Source: Hyphomicrobiales bacterium | GTDB taxonomy: Bacteria; Pseudomonadota; Alphaproteobacteria; Rhizobiales; Rhizobiaceae | Assembly: GCA_900472395.1 (NCBI GenBank) | Contig: UCHV01000008.1 | Location: 24,892 to 88,891 of the forward strand | DNA length: 64,000 bases | Reading direction: 5' to 3' | Shown: piece by piece, positions 1 through 8,049 of the stretch | Numbering within the stretch: the first letter of the stretch is position 1 | Layout: each line of letters opens with the position of its first letter | The notes under the pieces: generated by a model | What the model was told of the DNA's origin: nothing | The model's input: the letters and a program-made list of their open reading frames with translations, nothing else | The model's database searches: none | Made by a program: the position numbers and the translations under genes

Positions 1-649
1 CCGAAAAAAGCAAGGACAGCATGACATTGGATTTTTTTGCCTCCTCGATGCCCCAGCGAAATGCCTCGGGATCATCGACCGGCGGCTGCGTCGCGCCACG
101 TGCGATAAAAGAATGGGTCATCAGCAGCGCGAAAATTTCGCCGGTGACGAACGTCTGAAAACTTTCGATTCGGCCGGCTTTCACCCCAGCCCATTTGCTG
201 TGCGTTCCGGGGATGATGAGTGTCGCATCGCAAGCAAGTCCATGGCCGACGATCTGCGTTTCCTCGCCTCGCATGACATCAGGGAACGGGCGGCGCGCAG
301 GGTCGGTCAGGCCTGGCAGGAATACGAGGTCCGATCCGTTGGGTAACAAACGTCGGGATGTGCCTGCTGCCAGCTCGGTCGAGCCTGCGGGGCAGCGCAC
401 ATAGGGGATCTCCACCCAGCCGTTGCGGCTGGTGATCATGCCAAGCGCTGCGACCGGAACCGCTCCGTATTGGGAAAACCAGGGAGAAAGTGCCGTCATC
501 AGCGCATTTTCGTGCTCCCCAGCTTTGAGCGTGGAAATGCCATGTGGTGTTTCCAGTCGGTCAAGTTCTTTGCCGCCTGCATCCACGAGCATCGCTCTGA
601 GCGATGTCGTCCCCCAATCGACAATGATCGATGTCGTCTCTGCTGCCAT
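1..649 (-). CDS. dgoK: 2-keto-3-deoxygalactonokinase, 3' end cut by window
   Basis: This is the N-terminal 216 residues of a DgoK-type kinase; the rest lies left of position 1. DgoK enzymes phosphorylate 2-keto-3-deoxy-galactonate in the cytoplasm so that the product can be split by an aldolase. The start MAAETTSIIVDWGTTSLRA carries the sugar-kinase phosphate-1 motif (DWGTTS), and ATLIIPGTHSKW and FVTGEIFALL are conserved DgoK segments. The ATG at 649 follows GGAGGA at a good distance. The gene is transcribed away from the catabolic operon at 765, and the two share a 115-bp divergent promoter region. The family call is firm; the natural substrate is inferred from the neighbours. Confidence 0.9.
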   Translation of the reverse strand, partial: MAAETTSIIVDWGTTSLRAMLVDAGGKELDRLETPHGISTLKAGEHENALMTALSPWFSQYGAVPVAALGMITSRNGWVEIPYVRCPAGSTELAAGTSRRLLPNGSDLVFLPGLTDPARRPFPDVMRGEETQIVGHGLACDATLIIPGTHSKWAGVKAGRIESFQTFVTGEIFALLMTHSFIARGATQPPVDDPEAFRWGIEEAKKSNVMLSLLFS

Positions 650-705
650 GGCGTGAGCCTCCTCCACAGGTTTCATTTGGGACTTGTCATAGGCATTCAG
701 AGTCG

Positions 706-737
706 ATAGTGTCAATTAGTGAATTCATAGTGCCAAT
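706..737. promoter_or_regulatory. Divergent promoter region with direct-repeat operator candidate
   Basis: Between dgoK and the operon at 765, ATAGTGTCAAT (706-716) is repeated as ATAGTGCCAAT (727-737). The repeats start 21 bp apart, two helical turns, so both lie on the same DNA face. The segment is the most AT-rich part of the gap. It is a candidate operator for the IclR-type regulator encoded at 8046. The repeats are read directly; the regulator assignment is inferred. Confidence 0.5.
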
Positions 738-764
738 ATATGATACCTTAGTGGGAGGGAAGAG

Positions 765-1673
765 ATGACAGCTGGCTTGAAGGGGATTCTGCCTGTGCTG
801 CCGACACCGTTTCTGGCGGATGGCGGTGTCGATGAAGCGGGAATGTCGAAGCTGGTGCAGTTCGCGCTCGATCAGGACGTGGACGGTCTCGTCTTTCCAG
901 GGTTTGCCAGTGAGGTAGAAAATCTGAGTGCCGACGAGCGAGCCTGCCTTTTGAAGGTCGTTGTCGACGGTGCGGCTGGCCGCGTGCCGGTGGTCGCCGG
1001 CGCCAGTGCTGCCGATTGGCGAGAGGTGGTCACACATGGTCGGGTAGCGGCAAGCCTTGGTATCCGGCACCTGATGGTGCAGCCGCCAAAATCGGTGGGC
1101 ACAGATGCTCCGGCCCTCATCGAATTCCTCGGAAATATTCTTCAAGCCTTGCCCGATGTCGAAATCATCCTGCAGAATGCGCCGGCGCCCCGTGGCTCGG
1201 ATCTTTCGCCGCAGGCCATCGTGGAGATCATCCTTGCCCTGCCGCGTGTCGCCTATGTGAAGGAAGAGACACTGCCGGCGGGCCCGGCCATCAGCCACAT
1301 TCTTGCTCATGCGCCGCAAAGCCTGAAAGGCGTGATCGGCGGCGGAGGTGCGCGCTATATTCTCGATGAATATGCTCGGGGCGCGACAGCGGCCATGCCC
1401 GCCCTGGAAATCGCCGGCGAACACGTGGCAATCGACCGGGCACTTGTTTCCGGTCAGCGCGACGAGGCGCGCCGGATTTACGTGCGTACATTGCCGCTTC
1501 TGGTCCTGCAGGCGGTTTACCGTATGCGGCTTACCAAGCATGTGCTTGCCCGCCGCGGCGTCATTGATGGCGTCGGCGTGCGTGCACCGACGCCGGACCT
1601 CGATGCGGCGGCAATCGCCGATATCGATGCGAACCTTGTCGAACTCGGCCTGATTTCCGCGGTGGCCGCATGA
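765..1673 (+). CDS. DapA/NanA-family (class I) aldolase
   Basis: A 302-residue TIM-barrel protein of the dihydrodipicolinate synthase/N-acetylneuraminate lyase family. Lys166 in AYVKEET is the expected Schiff-base lysine. The usual GTTGE loop reads GFASE (46-50), and the YNxP tyrosine motif is replaced around LQNAP (137-141), so it is not an ordinary lysine-pathway DapA. Next to a sugar-acid dehydratase and dgoK, a 2-keto-3-deoxy-acid aldolase or dehydratase role is likely. GGGAGGG precedes the ATG. It is the first gene of the operon, and its stop overlaps the next start (ATGA). Confidence 0.85.
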   Translation: MTAGLKGILPVLPTPFLADGGVDEAGMSKLVQFALDQDVDGLVFPGFASEVENLSADERACLLKVVVDGAAGRVPVVAGASAADWREVVTHGRVAASLGIRHLMVQPPKSVGTDAPALIEFLGNILQALPDVEIILQNAPAPRGSDLSPQAIVEIILALPRVAYVKEETLPAGPAISHILAHAPQSLKGVIGGGGARYILDEYARGATAAMPALEIAGEHVAIDRALVSGQRDEARRIYVRTLPLLVLQAVYRMRLTKHVLARRGVIDGVGVRAPTPDLDAAAIADIDANLVELGLISAVAA

Positions 1674-2836
1674 ACAGCCCCGTTGCGACCATCGAAGTAT
1701 TTACGCTGACGCAACCGCGCAAGGTACCGTATCTCGGCGCCCTGCGTGAAGGTGAGACTGTCAATCCGAACGGTTACATTGTGCGCAAGGGCAATCGCAC
1801 CGTCTATCCCACTTTTGATCGCAGCGTTCTTGTCCGTATGACGACGCAGGCTGGCGTGGTCGGTTGGGGTGAGACTTATGGCATTGTCGCACCCGGGGCC
1901 GTCGCGGCCCTGATCAACGACCTTCTCGCCGGTTTCGTCATCGGTCGCGATGCGTCTGACCCTTCGGCAATCTACGATGATCTCTACGATATGATGCGGG
2001 TGCGCGGTTATACCGGCGGCTTTTACGTCGATGCGCTGGCTGCCCTCGATATCGCGCTGTGGGATATTGCCGGTCAGGAGTCGGGAAAATCCGTACGCGA
2101 GCTCCTGGGCGGCGGGGTCGAAAGTTTTCCGGCCTATGTTTCCGGCCTGCCGGAAAAGACCCTTCAGGCGCGCGGCGCGCTGGCAAAATATTGGCAGGAC
2201 CGCGGTTTTGACGCCTTCAAGTTCGCAACGCCGGTAGCCGATGACGGTCCGGCAGCGGAGATGGAAAACCTGCGAAAGATTTTAGGGGCGGATGCCAAAA
2301 TCGCCGCCGACATGCACTGGAACCAGACGCCTGACCGGGCGCTCGAACTGATTGCCGAAATGGCGCCGTACGATCCCTGGTTCGTTGAGGCTCCGGTGTG
2401 GACCGAGGATATTGCCGGCCTGGAAAAGGTCTCGAAGGGCACGGATATCCCGATTGCCGTTGGCGAGGAATGGCGCACACACTGGGATATGCGCGCCCGT
2501 GTCGAGCGCTGCCGCATCGCTATCGTGCAGCCGGAAATGGGTCACAAGGGCATTACCAATTTCATCCGTATCGGCGCGCTTGCCGCCGAACACGGTATCG
2601 ACGTGATCCCGCATGCGACTGTCGGTGCCGGTATATTTCTGGCGGCCAGCCTGCAGGCGTCCTCGACATTGGAAACGCTCAAGGGGCACGAATTCCAGCA
2701 TTCGATTTTCGAGCCGAACCGTCGCCTTCTTTCCGGTGACATGGATTGCCACGAAGGTCGATATCATCTGCCGTCCGGGCCGGGGCTCGGCGTAAAGCCG
2801 TCGGAGACGGCGCTCGCGCTACTCGAACGTATCTGA
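1670..2836 (+). CDS. Enolase-superfamily (mandelate racemase/MLE) sugar-acid dehydratase
   Basis: This 388-residue protein has the mandelate racemase architecture: an N-terminal capping domain (about 1-140) and a barrel. Metal ligands are visible as Asp214 (AADMHW), Glu240 (WFVEAP) and Glu266/267 (AVGEEW). His315 (VIPHATVG) is the likely general base or acid and Lys184 (DAFKF) sits on the second strand. Relatives dehydrate aldonic or aldaric acids to 2-keto-3-deoxy acids, which suits the kinase and aldolase next door. The start overlaps the aldolase stop by 4 bp. The superfamily is certain, but the particular sugar acid is not. Confidence 0.87.
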   Translation: MNSPVATIEVFTLTQPRKVPYLGALREGETVNPNGYIVRKGNRTVYPTFDRSVLVRMTTQAGVVGWGETYGIVAPGAVAALINDLLAGFVIGRDASDPSAIYDDLYDMMRVRGYTGGFYVDALAALDIALWDIAGQESGKSVRELLGGGVESFPAYVSGLPEKTLQARGALAKYWQDRGFDAFKFATPVADDGPAAEMENLRKILGADAKIAADMHWNQTPDRALELIAEMAPYDPWFVEAPVWTEDIAGLEKVSKGTDIPIAVGEEWRTHWDMRARVERCRIAIVQPEMGHKGITNFIRIGALAAEHGIDVIPHATVGAGIFLAASLQASSTLETLKGHEFQHSIFEPNRRLLSGDMDCHEGRYHLPSGPGLGVKPSETALALLERI

Positions 2837-2860
2837 ACTGGTTCTTTGGAGGAGGAAACC

Positions 2861-4132
2861 ATGAACAAGAGAGTGAAAAGACTGGCGCTCGGCGCCGCAA
2901 CTGCAGCCTTGATGACGATCGGCGGCCTTAGCCCGGCCATGGCCGATACCGTCCTGAAATTCATTTCGTGGCAAACGGATGATGCTGGTACCGGAGAGTG
3001 GTGGCGTTCGGCCATCGCCGAATTCGAAAAACAGCACCCGGGCGTAAAAATCGAATTTACCAAGGCGGAGCGCAGCTCCTACGCTGACACAATGACAACG
3101 CTGTTCGCAGCAAACCAGCCGCCGCAGATCGTCCATCTCGCCTCTTTCGAATTCCAGATGTTCGCCGATAGCGGCTGGTTGGAACCGCTCGATCCGTGGC
3201 TGAAAAAGGACGGCATCGACATGACAGGCTGGGCCGGACAGAAGACATGCCAGTGGAATGGCGAAACCGTCTGTATCATGACGAATTATTTTGGTTTCGT
3301 CATGGCCTACAACAAGAAGCTTCTGGATGAGGCCGGAGTTTCGGTGCCGAAGACCTATGACGAGTTCATCGCCGCGGCAAAGGCCACCACCAAGGACCTC
3401 AATGGCGACGGCATTGCCGACCAGTTCGGGACCGGCCACGAAACCAAGGGCGGTCCGGGACAGTATCTCACCGAAATGCTTAACTACATCATCGATGCAG
3501 GCGCCTACTGGACCGATAAAGAAGGCAATATCACCATCGATACGCCAGAGATGGTCGAAGGGCTGAAACGCTGGAAAATGGTCATGAAAAGCGGCATCAG
3601 CCCTGTCGACATGAGCGCCAGTGATGTCCGCAAACTGTTTGCCGATGGCAAGATGGCCATGCGCCTGGATGGTCCTTGGCTATATGGAACGACGGAAAAG
3701 GGTACGGCAAAGAGCGATATCGTTTATGTCGCGCCGCCGCTCACACCGCCACTCGGCGGTTCGTCAAACGTTCTGGCCATGCCGTCTGATATTCCGGATG
3801 ACCAGAAGCAGCTCGTCTGGGATTTCATCAAGCTGACGATGACGCCTGAATTCCAGCGGACCTACGCGACAATGGGCGGCAACACCCCACCAAGCCCGAA
3901 GGCCGATGTCTCCGGTGTCGAAAAGACAATTCCGCATTTCCCGGTTCTGCTGCAGACGATGAAGGAAGCCTCCGAAAAAGGTATCGACCGCGTGCCGACG
4001 GGGCTTGAGCTCTATTACAACGAGTTCAGCAAGATGGTGGTGGAAGAGAGCCAGCGGATGATCATCCAGGATCTCGATCCGGCTGAAGTCGCAAAGACGA
4101 TGCAGGCAAAGGCTGAAAGCATCAAGGGCTGA
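2861..4132 (+). CDS. ABC sugar transporter, periplasmic substrate-binding protein
   Basis: A 423-residue type-1 extracellular solute-binding protein. It has a Sec signal peptide with positive start MNKRVKR, a hydrophobic core and a probable cleavage after AMA (about residue 28). The mature part resembles maltose/glycerol-phosphate/multiple-sugar binding proteins. An in-frame ATG 15 bp upstream exists, but the start at 2861 follows GGAGGAGGAAACC ideally and gives the normal signal peptide. It probably captures the sugar acid, lactone or oligosaccharide handled by the flanking enzymes and delivers it to the permeases at 4202 and 5139. Confidence 0.92.
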   Translation: MNKRVKRLALGAATAALMTIGGLSPAMADTVLKFISWQTDDAGTGEWWRSAIAEFEKQHPGVKIEFTKAERSSYADTMTTLFAANQPPQIVHLASFEFQMFADSGWLEPLDPWLKKDGIDMTGWAGQKTCQWNGETVCIMTNYFGFVMAYNKKLLDEAGVSVPKTYDEFIAAAKATTKDLNGDGIADQFGTGHETKGGPGQYLTEMLNYIIDAGAYWTDKEGNITIDTPEMVEGLKRWKMVMKSGISPVDMSASDVRKLFADGKMAMRLDGPWLYGTTEKGTAKSDIVYVAPPLTPPLGGSSNVLAMPSDIPDDQKQLVWDFIKLTMTPEFQRTYATMGGNTPPSPKADVSGVEKTIPHFPVLLQTMKEASEKGIDRVPTGLELYYNEFSKMVVEESQRMIIQDLDPAEVAKTMQAKAESIKG

Positions 4133-4201
4133 TCCGTGGCATATCATGGCCCGCAAGGCGGGCCGTGACCATCACATGTGCATCCGGCAGGAGAAACATC
4201 C

Positions 4202-5128
4202 ATGACCGACACCGTTCAGGCGGGGCGCCGCAAGTTCTTTGATCTTGCACGTCCCAGCCGGCAGCATTTTCTCGGCTACATACTGATCGCCCCGGCGGTA
4301 CTGATGGTGGCCGCCATCATCGTCTGGCCGCTGATCCTGGCGATCGACCTGTCTTTCCAGCAGGTCAAGATCCCGCGGCTCGGTGGCGCCAGCCGACCGT
4401 TTTCCCTGAGCAACTACACCTGGCTGTTTTCTTCGCAGGAGTTTTGGCTGGCCTGCTGGGTAACGCTCAAGCTGGTGGTCGTGGTGACGGCAGGCAGTGT
4501 TGCCGTAGGTTTGAGCACGGCGCTTCTCGTCAACAATAAGTTCAGAGGCCGTACCGTCGCCCGTCTCGGAATGGCTCTGCCATGGGCGGTACCGGAAATC
4601 ATCGCAGTCGTGATCTTTGCCTGGATGTTCGACACCTCCTTCGGCCTGTTCGGCTGGCTGGCGATCCAACTTGGTTTCGCCGATCAGATGATCCCTTGGG
4701 TAAGCAGTTCGACGGCGGCCTTCTGGGCGGTGGCGATCACCATGGTCTGGAAAGGGTTTCCCTTCGTGTCGATCATGTGCCTTGCCGGATTGCAATCCAT
4801 TCCGTCAGACTACTACGCCGCCGCCAAGGTGGACGGCGCCAGTGTGTTTCAGCGTTTCCGCTGGATTACCATGCCGCTCTTGATGCCGGTTCTCGGCGTC
4901 ACGCTGGTTTTGACCTTGCTCTGGGTGTTTCGCGACTTTTCCATCATCAAGGTTCTAACCGGCGGCGGACCTCTGCGCTCGACGCAGACGCTGTCTATCA
5001 TGACCTACGATCAGGCTTTTCAATATCACAACTTCGGTCGCGCCGCCGCCGTCGGCGTACTGACGCTCGTCATCTGCATCATCGCCAGCCTGCTGATGCT
5101 TGGGCGGCGTTCAAAATCGATCTATTGA
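4202..5128 (+). CDS. ABC sugar transporter permease, MalF/UgpA type
   Basis: A 308-residue inner-membrane permease with about six transmembrane segments. The EAA loop, which docks on the ATPase, is seen around SIPSDYYAAAKVDGASVFQRF. The start at 4202 (MTDTVQ) follows GGCAGGAGAAACATC; an ATG 24 bp upstream lacks a ribosome-binding site. It should pair with the second permease at 5139. The 69-bp gap after the binding-protein gene contains a GC-rich inverted repeat (GGCCCGC/GCGGGCC near 4149-4165). Such a hairpin could stabilise the upstream mRNA, giving more binding protein than permease. Confidence 0.9.
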   Translation: MTDTVQAGRRKFFDLARPSRQHFLGYILIAPAVLMVAAIIVWPLILAIDLSFQQVKIPRLGGASRPFSLSNYTWLFSSQEFWLACWVTLKLVVVVTAGSVAVGLSTALLVNNKFRGRTVARLGMALPWAVPEIIAVVIFAWMFDTSFGLFGWLAIQLGFADQMIPWVSSSTAAFWAVAITMVWKGFPFVSIMCLAGLQSIPSDYYAAAKVDGASVFQRFRWITMPLLMPVLGVTLVLTLLWVFRDFSIIKVLTGGGPLRSTQTLSIMTYDQAFQYHNFGRAAAVGVLTLVICIIASLLMLGRRSKSIY

Positions 5129-5138
5129 GGAGGCTTCG

Positions 5139-5969
5139 ATGAGACGTACATTCCTCCAGAGCCTCGCTCTTTATGCCACAGTGATCTTCACGCTGGTGAT
5201 AATCTTGTTCCCGGTCTACTGGCTAATCGTCACGGCACTTTCGACCACGAACGAACTCTACCGCCTGCCGCCGACGTTCTGGCCGACGGATCCGCAATGG
5301 AACATCTTTGCCAAGGTCTGGGCGGCGAAACCGATACTCATGTGGCTTTGGAACTCGATGCTCGCCGCAGTCGGCTCGGTGGCGCTGTCAATGCTGGTCT
5401 CGGTCAGCGCCGGTTACGCACTCTCGCGCTATTCGATGCGGGGAGGAGCCTCGATGGGCCTGTTCGTGCTGACCGCAAAGATGCTGCCCGCGACGCTTCT
5501 GGTCATCCCGCTGTTTTCGATTTTTTCGAGCTTTGGGCTCATCGGTAGCCTCTGGACGCTCGTCCTTGCGCATTCAACCATGATCATTCCGTTTGCTACC
5601 TGGATGTTGAAGGGATATTTCGACACGATCCCGAAGGAGCTCGAACAGGCAGCCATGGTCGACGGCTGCTCACCCATCGGCGCTATGGTGCGGGTCGTCC
5701 TGCCCATCGCGACGCCGGGCCTGGCCGCGACGGCACTTTACGCATTCGTGCTCAGCTGGGCAGATTATGCTTACGCGCGCACCTTCCTTGTCAACTCCCC
5801 GGATAACTGGACGGCCAATCTCGGCATCACGACGATGCAGGGCGAATATGTCACTTACTGGAACGACATCTCCGCCGCATCGGTGTTCATCGCGCTGCCG
5901 ATTATCGCAATCTACCTTTTTCTTGAACGTTACTTGGTCGGCGGCCTGACCGCTGGCGCGGAGAAATAA
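5139..5969 (+). CDS. ABC sugar transporter permease, MalG type
   Basis: A 276-residue inner-membrane permease with about six transmembrane helices and the EAA motif IPKELEQAAMVDGCSPIGAM. It completes the heterodimeric channel with the product of 4202-5128. The ATG at 5139 is preceded by GAGGAGGCTTCG, while an earlier in-frame start at 5100 would overlap the upstream gene and lacks a good ribosome-binding site. The ATPase gene begins 2 bp after its stop, as in a tightly coupled transporter operon. Confidence 0.9.
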   Translation: MRRTFLQSLALYATVIFTLVIILFPVYWLIVTALSTTNELYRLPPTFWPTDPQWNIFAKVWAAKPILMWLWNSMLAAVGSVALSMLVSVSAGYALSRYSMRGGASMGLFVLTAKMLPATLLVIPLFSIFSSFGLIGSLWTLVLAHSTMIIPFATWMLKGYFDTIPKELEQAAMVDGCSPIGAMVRVVLPIATPGLAATALYAFVLSWADYAYARTFLVNSPDNWTANLGITTMQGEYVTYWNDISAASVFIALPIIAIYLFLERYLVGGLTAGAEK

Positions 5970-5971
5970 GC

Positions 5972-7054
5972 ATGGCCAACATTTCCATTCGCAACGTCAG
6001 CAAGTCCTATGGCGCGCTCAATGTCTTGAGACCCTTCTCGCTGGAAATCGAAAACGGCGAGTTCGTGGTCCTGGTCGGGCCTTCCGGCTGCGGCAAGTCC
6101 ACCATGCTGAAAATCCTCGCCGGTCTCGAACCGGCAACCGAAGGCCAGATTTTTATCGGCGACCGCGAGGTGACCGACCTTGCCCCCGGCGATCGCGACA
6201 TCGCCATGGTGTTCCAGAACTACGCGCTCTATCCTCATCTGACGGTGCGGCAGAATATCGGTTTCGGGCTGAAAATGCGCGGCACCGACAAGACGGAAAT
6301 CGACCGGCGTGTCGACGATGCGGCACGCATCCTCGAAGTCACACCCTATCTCGACCGCAAGCCCAAGGATCTCTCGGGTGGCCAGCGCCAGCGCGTCGCG
6401 CTCGGTCGTGCGATCGTGCGCCAGCCACAGGCATTCCTGATGGACGAGCCTCTCTCCAACCTCGATGCCAAGTTACGCGTGCACATGCGCGCCGAAATCG
6501 GTGCCCTTCACAAGCGGATCGGTGTCACCACGGTTTACGTCACCCACGATCAGGTCGAGGCCATGACGATGGCTGACCGCGTAGTCATCATGCAGGGTGG
6601 CATCATCCAGCAGATCGCCGCACCCGACGAACTGTTCAATAATCCCGCCAACCTCTTTGTCGCCGGTTTCATCGGTTCGCCAGGCATGAACTTTCTGAAC
6701 GCTGACCTGCGCGACGGAAAGCTGACCGCCTTCGGCCAAGAGATTTCTCTGCCTCGAGCCACAACCTATCAGGGACCGGTCGTCATCGGCCTTCGACCTG
6801 AACATCTGAAGCTCGGCGAAGGGCCTGCCACCTTTGGCACACGGCCAACATTGGTCGAGAGTCTCGGTTCTGAAAAATACGTCTATTTCGACGCCGAGGG
6901 CGCGCGGATTGCCGATGGCGAAGACGGAAAGTCGAAGGGGCTGATTGCCCGCGTGTCTCACACTGGCAGTCTGCCGCGAGACCAGGAGATCAGGCTCGGC
7001 TTTGATCCGGCCCAGCTCTATCTCTTCGATGCCAAGACAGGCGAACGGCTATGA
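5972..7054 (+). CDS. ABC sugar transporter ATP-binding protein, MalK/UgpC type
   Basis: A 360-residue ATPase. It has Walker A GPSGCGKST, signature LSGGQRQRVALGRA, Walker B AFLMDEP and the H-loop histidine in VYVTHDQ. A C-terminal OB-fold regulatory domain of the MalK/UgpC type follows (about 240-360). It energises the two permeases upstream. The stop overlaps the next start, so epimerase translation is probably coupled to it. Confidence 0.93.
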   Translation: MANISIRNVSKSYGALNVLRPFSLEIENGEFVVLVGPSGCGKSTMLKILAGLEPATEGQIFIGDREVTDLAPGDRDIAMVFQNYALYPHLTVRQNIGFGLKMRGTDKTEIDRRVDDAARILEVTPYLDRKPKDLSGGQRQRVALGRAIVRQPQAFLMDEPLSNLDAKLRVHMRAEIGALHKRIGVTTVYVTHDQVEAMTMADRVVIMQGGIIQQIAAPDELFNNPANLFVAGFIGSPGMNFLNADLRDGKLTAFGQEISLPRATTYQGPVVIGLRPEHLKLGEGPATFGTRPTLVESLGSEKYVYFDAEGARIADGEDGKSKGLIARVSHTGSLPRDQEIRLGFDPAQLYLFDAKTGERL

Positions 7055-8049
7055 TCCTCGTCACCGGTTCGGCAGGGCGCGTCGGCCGCGCCGTCATGGC
7101 CGCCTTGCGCGCAAAAGGACGTGACGTTCGGGGCTTCGATCTGCGCCCCTCAGGCATGGATGGTGAGGAGGTTGTGGGATCCCTGGAGGATTCCGCCCTG
7201 TTGGGGCAGGCAGTCGAAGGCGTAATCGATATTCTGCATCTCGGGGCCTTTATGTCCTGGGCGCCAGCTGATCGGGAGCGAATGTTCAGCGCGAATGTCG
7301 ACGGTACACGGCGGCTGCTTGAGGCGGCATCGGCAGCAGGAATTCGTCGCTTCGTGTTTGCGTCGTCTGGCGAAGTCTATCCCGAAAACCGCCCCGAACG
7401 CCTGCCGGTCACGGAAGATCACCCGCTTCGGCCGAACTCGCCTTATGGTCTGACCAAGCTGCTTGGCGAGGAACTGGTGCGGTTTCATCAGCGGGAAGCT
7501 TTGATGGAAACGGTGATCCTGCGCTTTTCACATACACAGGATGCGAAGGAGTTGCTTGACGAAGACAGCTTCTTTTCAGGGCCTCGTTTCTTCCTGAGAT
7601 CGCGTGTCCGGCAGCAGGAGAAATTCGGCAACACGGCCGTGGCGGATCTTTTGCGCTCCAAGGATATCGGTGAGCCGGCGCATGTGCTGGCACGAAACGA
7701 AACCGGTCGGCCGTTCCGCATGCATATTACCGACACCCGTGATATGGTGGCGGGCATTCTTCTGGCGCTCGATCATCCCGGTGCGGCAGGCGAGATCTTC
7801 AATCTTGGATCGGATGAGCCGGCCGATTTTGGCGAACTTCTGCCGCTTATGGCGACACTAACCGGCCTTCCCATCGTGCCAGTCGATTTTCCCGGCGCCG
7901 GCGTCTATTACCACACATCGAACGCGCGGATCAGGAACAGGCTGGGGTTCAAAGCGGAATGGACGATGGAGCGGATGCTGGACGAGGCAATCGCCGCAAG
8001 GCGACAGGGACTCGCCCTGCAGGAGAACATTGGGGAGGGGACGCGATGA
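7051..8049 (+). CDS. NAD-dependent epimerase/dehydratase-family enzyme
   Basis: A 332-residue extended SDR. The nucleotide-binding motif GSAGRVG (6-12), the serine pair FASSGEVY (about 105) and the catalytic YGLTK (Tyr132, Lys136) are all present. Such enzymes epimerise or oxidise sugars and sugar acids using NAD. In this operon it could oxidise a sugar or uronate to its lactone, which the SMP-30 domain of the next protein would open. The substrate is unknown. The gene overlaps both neighbours by 4 bp. Confidence 0.85.
   Translation: MILVTGSAGRVGRAVMAALRAKGRDVRGFDLRPSGMDGEEVVGSLEDSALLGQAVEGVIDILHLGAFMSWAPADRERMFSANVDGTRRLLEAASAAGIRRFVFASSGEVYPENRPERLPVTEDHPLRPNSPYGLTKLLGEELVRFHQREALMETVILRFSHTQDAKELLDEDSFFSGPRFFLRSRVRQQEKFGNTAVADLLRSKDIGEPAHVLARNETGRPFRMHITDTRDMVAGILLALDHPGAAGEIFNLGSDEPADFGELLPLMATLTGLPIVPVDFPGAGVYYHTSNARIRNRLGFKAEWTMERMLDEAIAARRQGLALQENIGEGTR

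Noticed and set aside
687..1541. Long minus-strand open frame opposite the aldolase gene
   Set aside because: It mirrors a clear DapA-family gene, has Cys/His/Arg-rich shadow composition and no ribosome-binding site.
2819..3439. Minus-strand open frame opposite the binding-protein gene
   Set aside because: Antisense shadow of a well-supported ABC binding protein.
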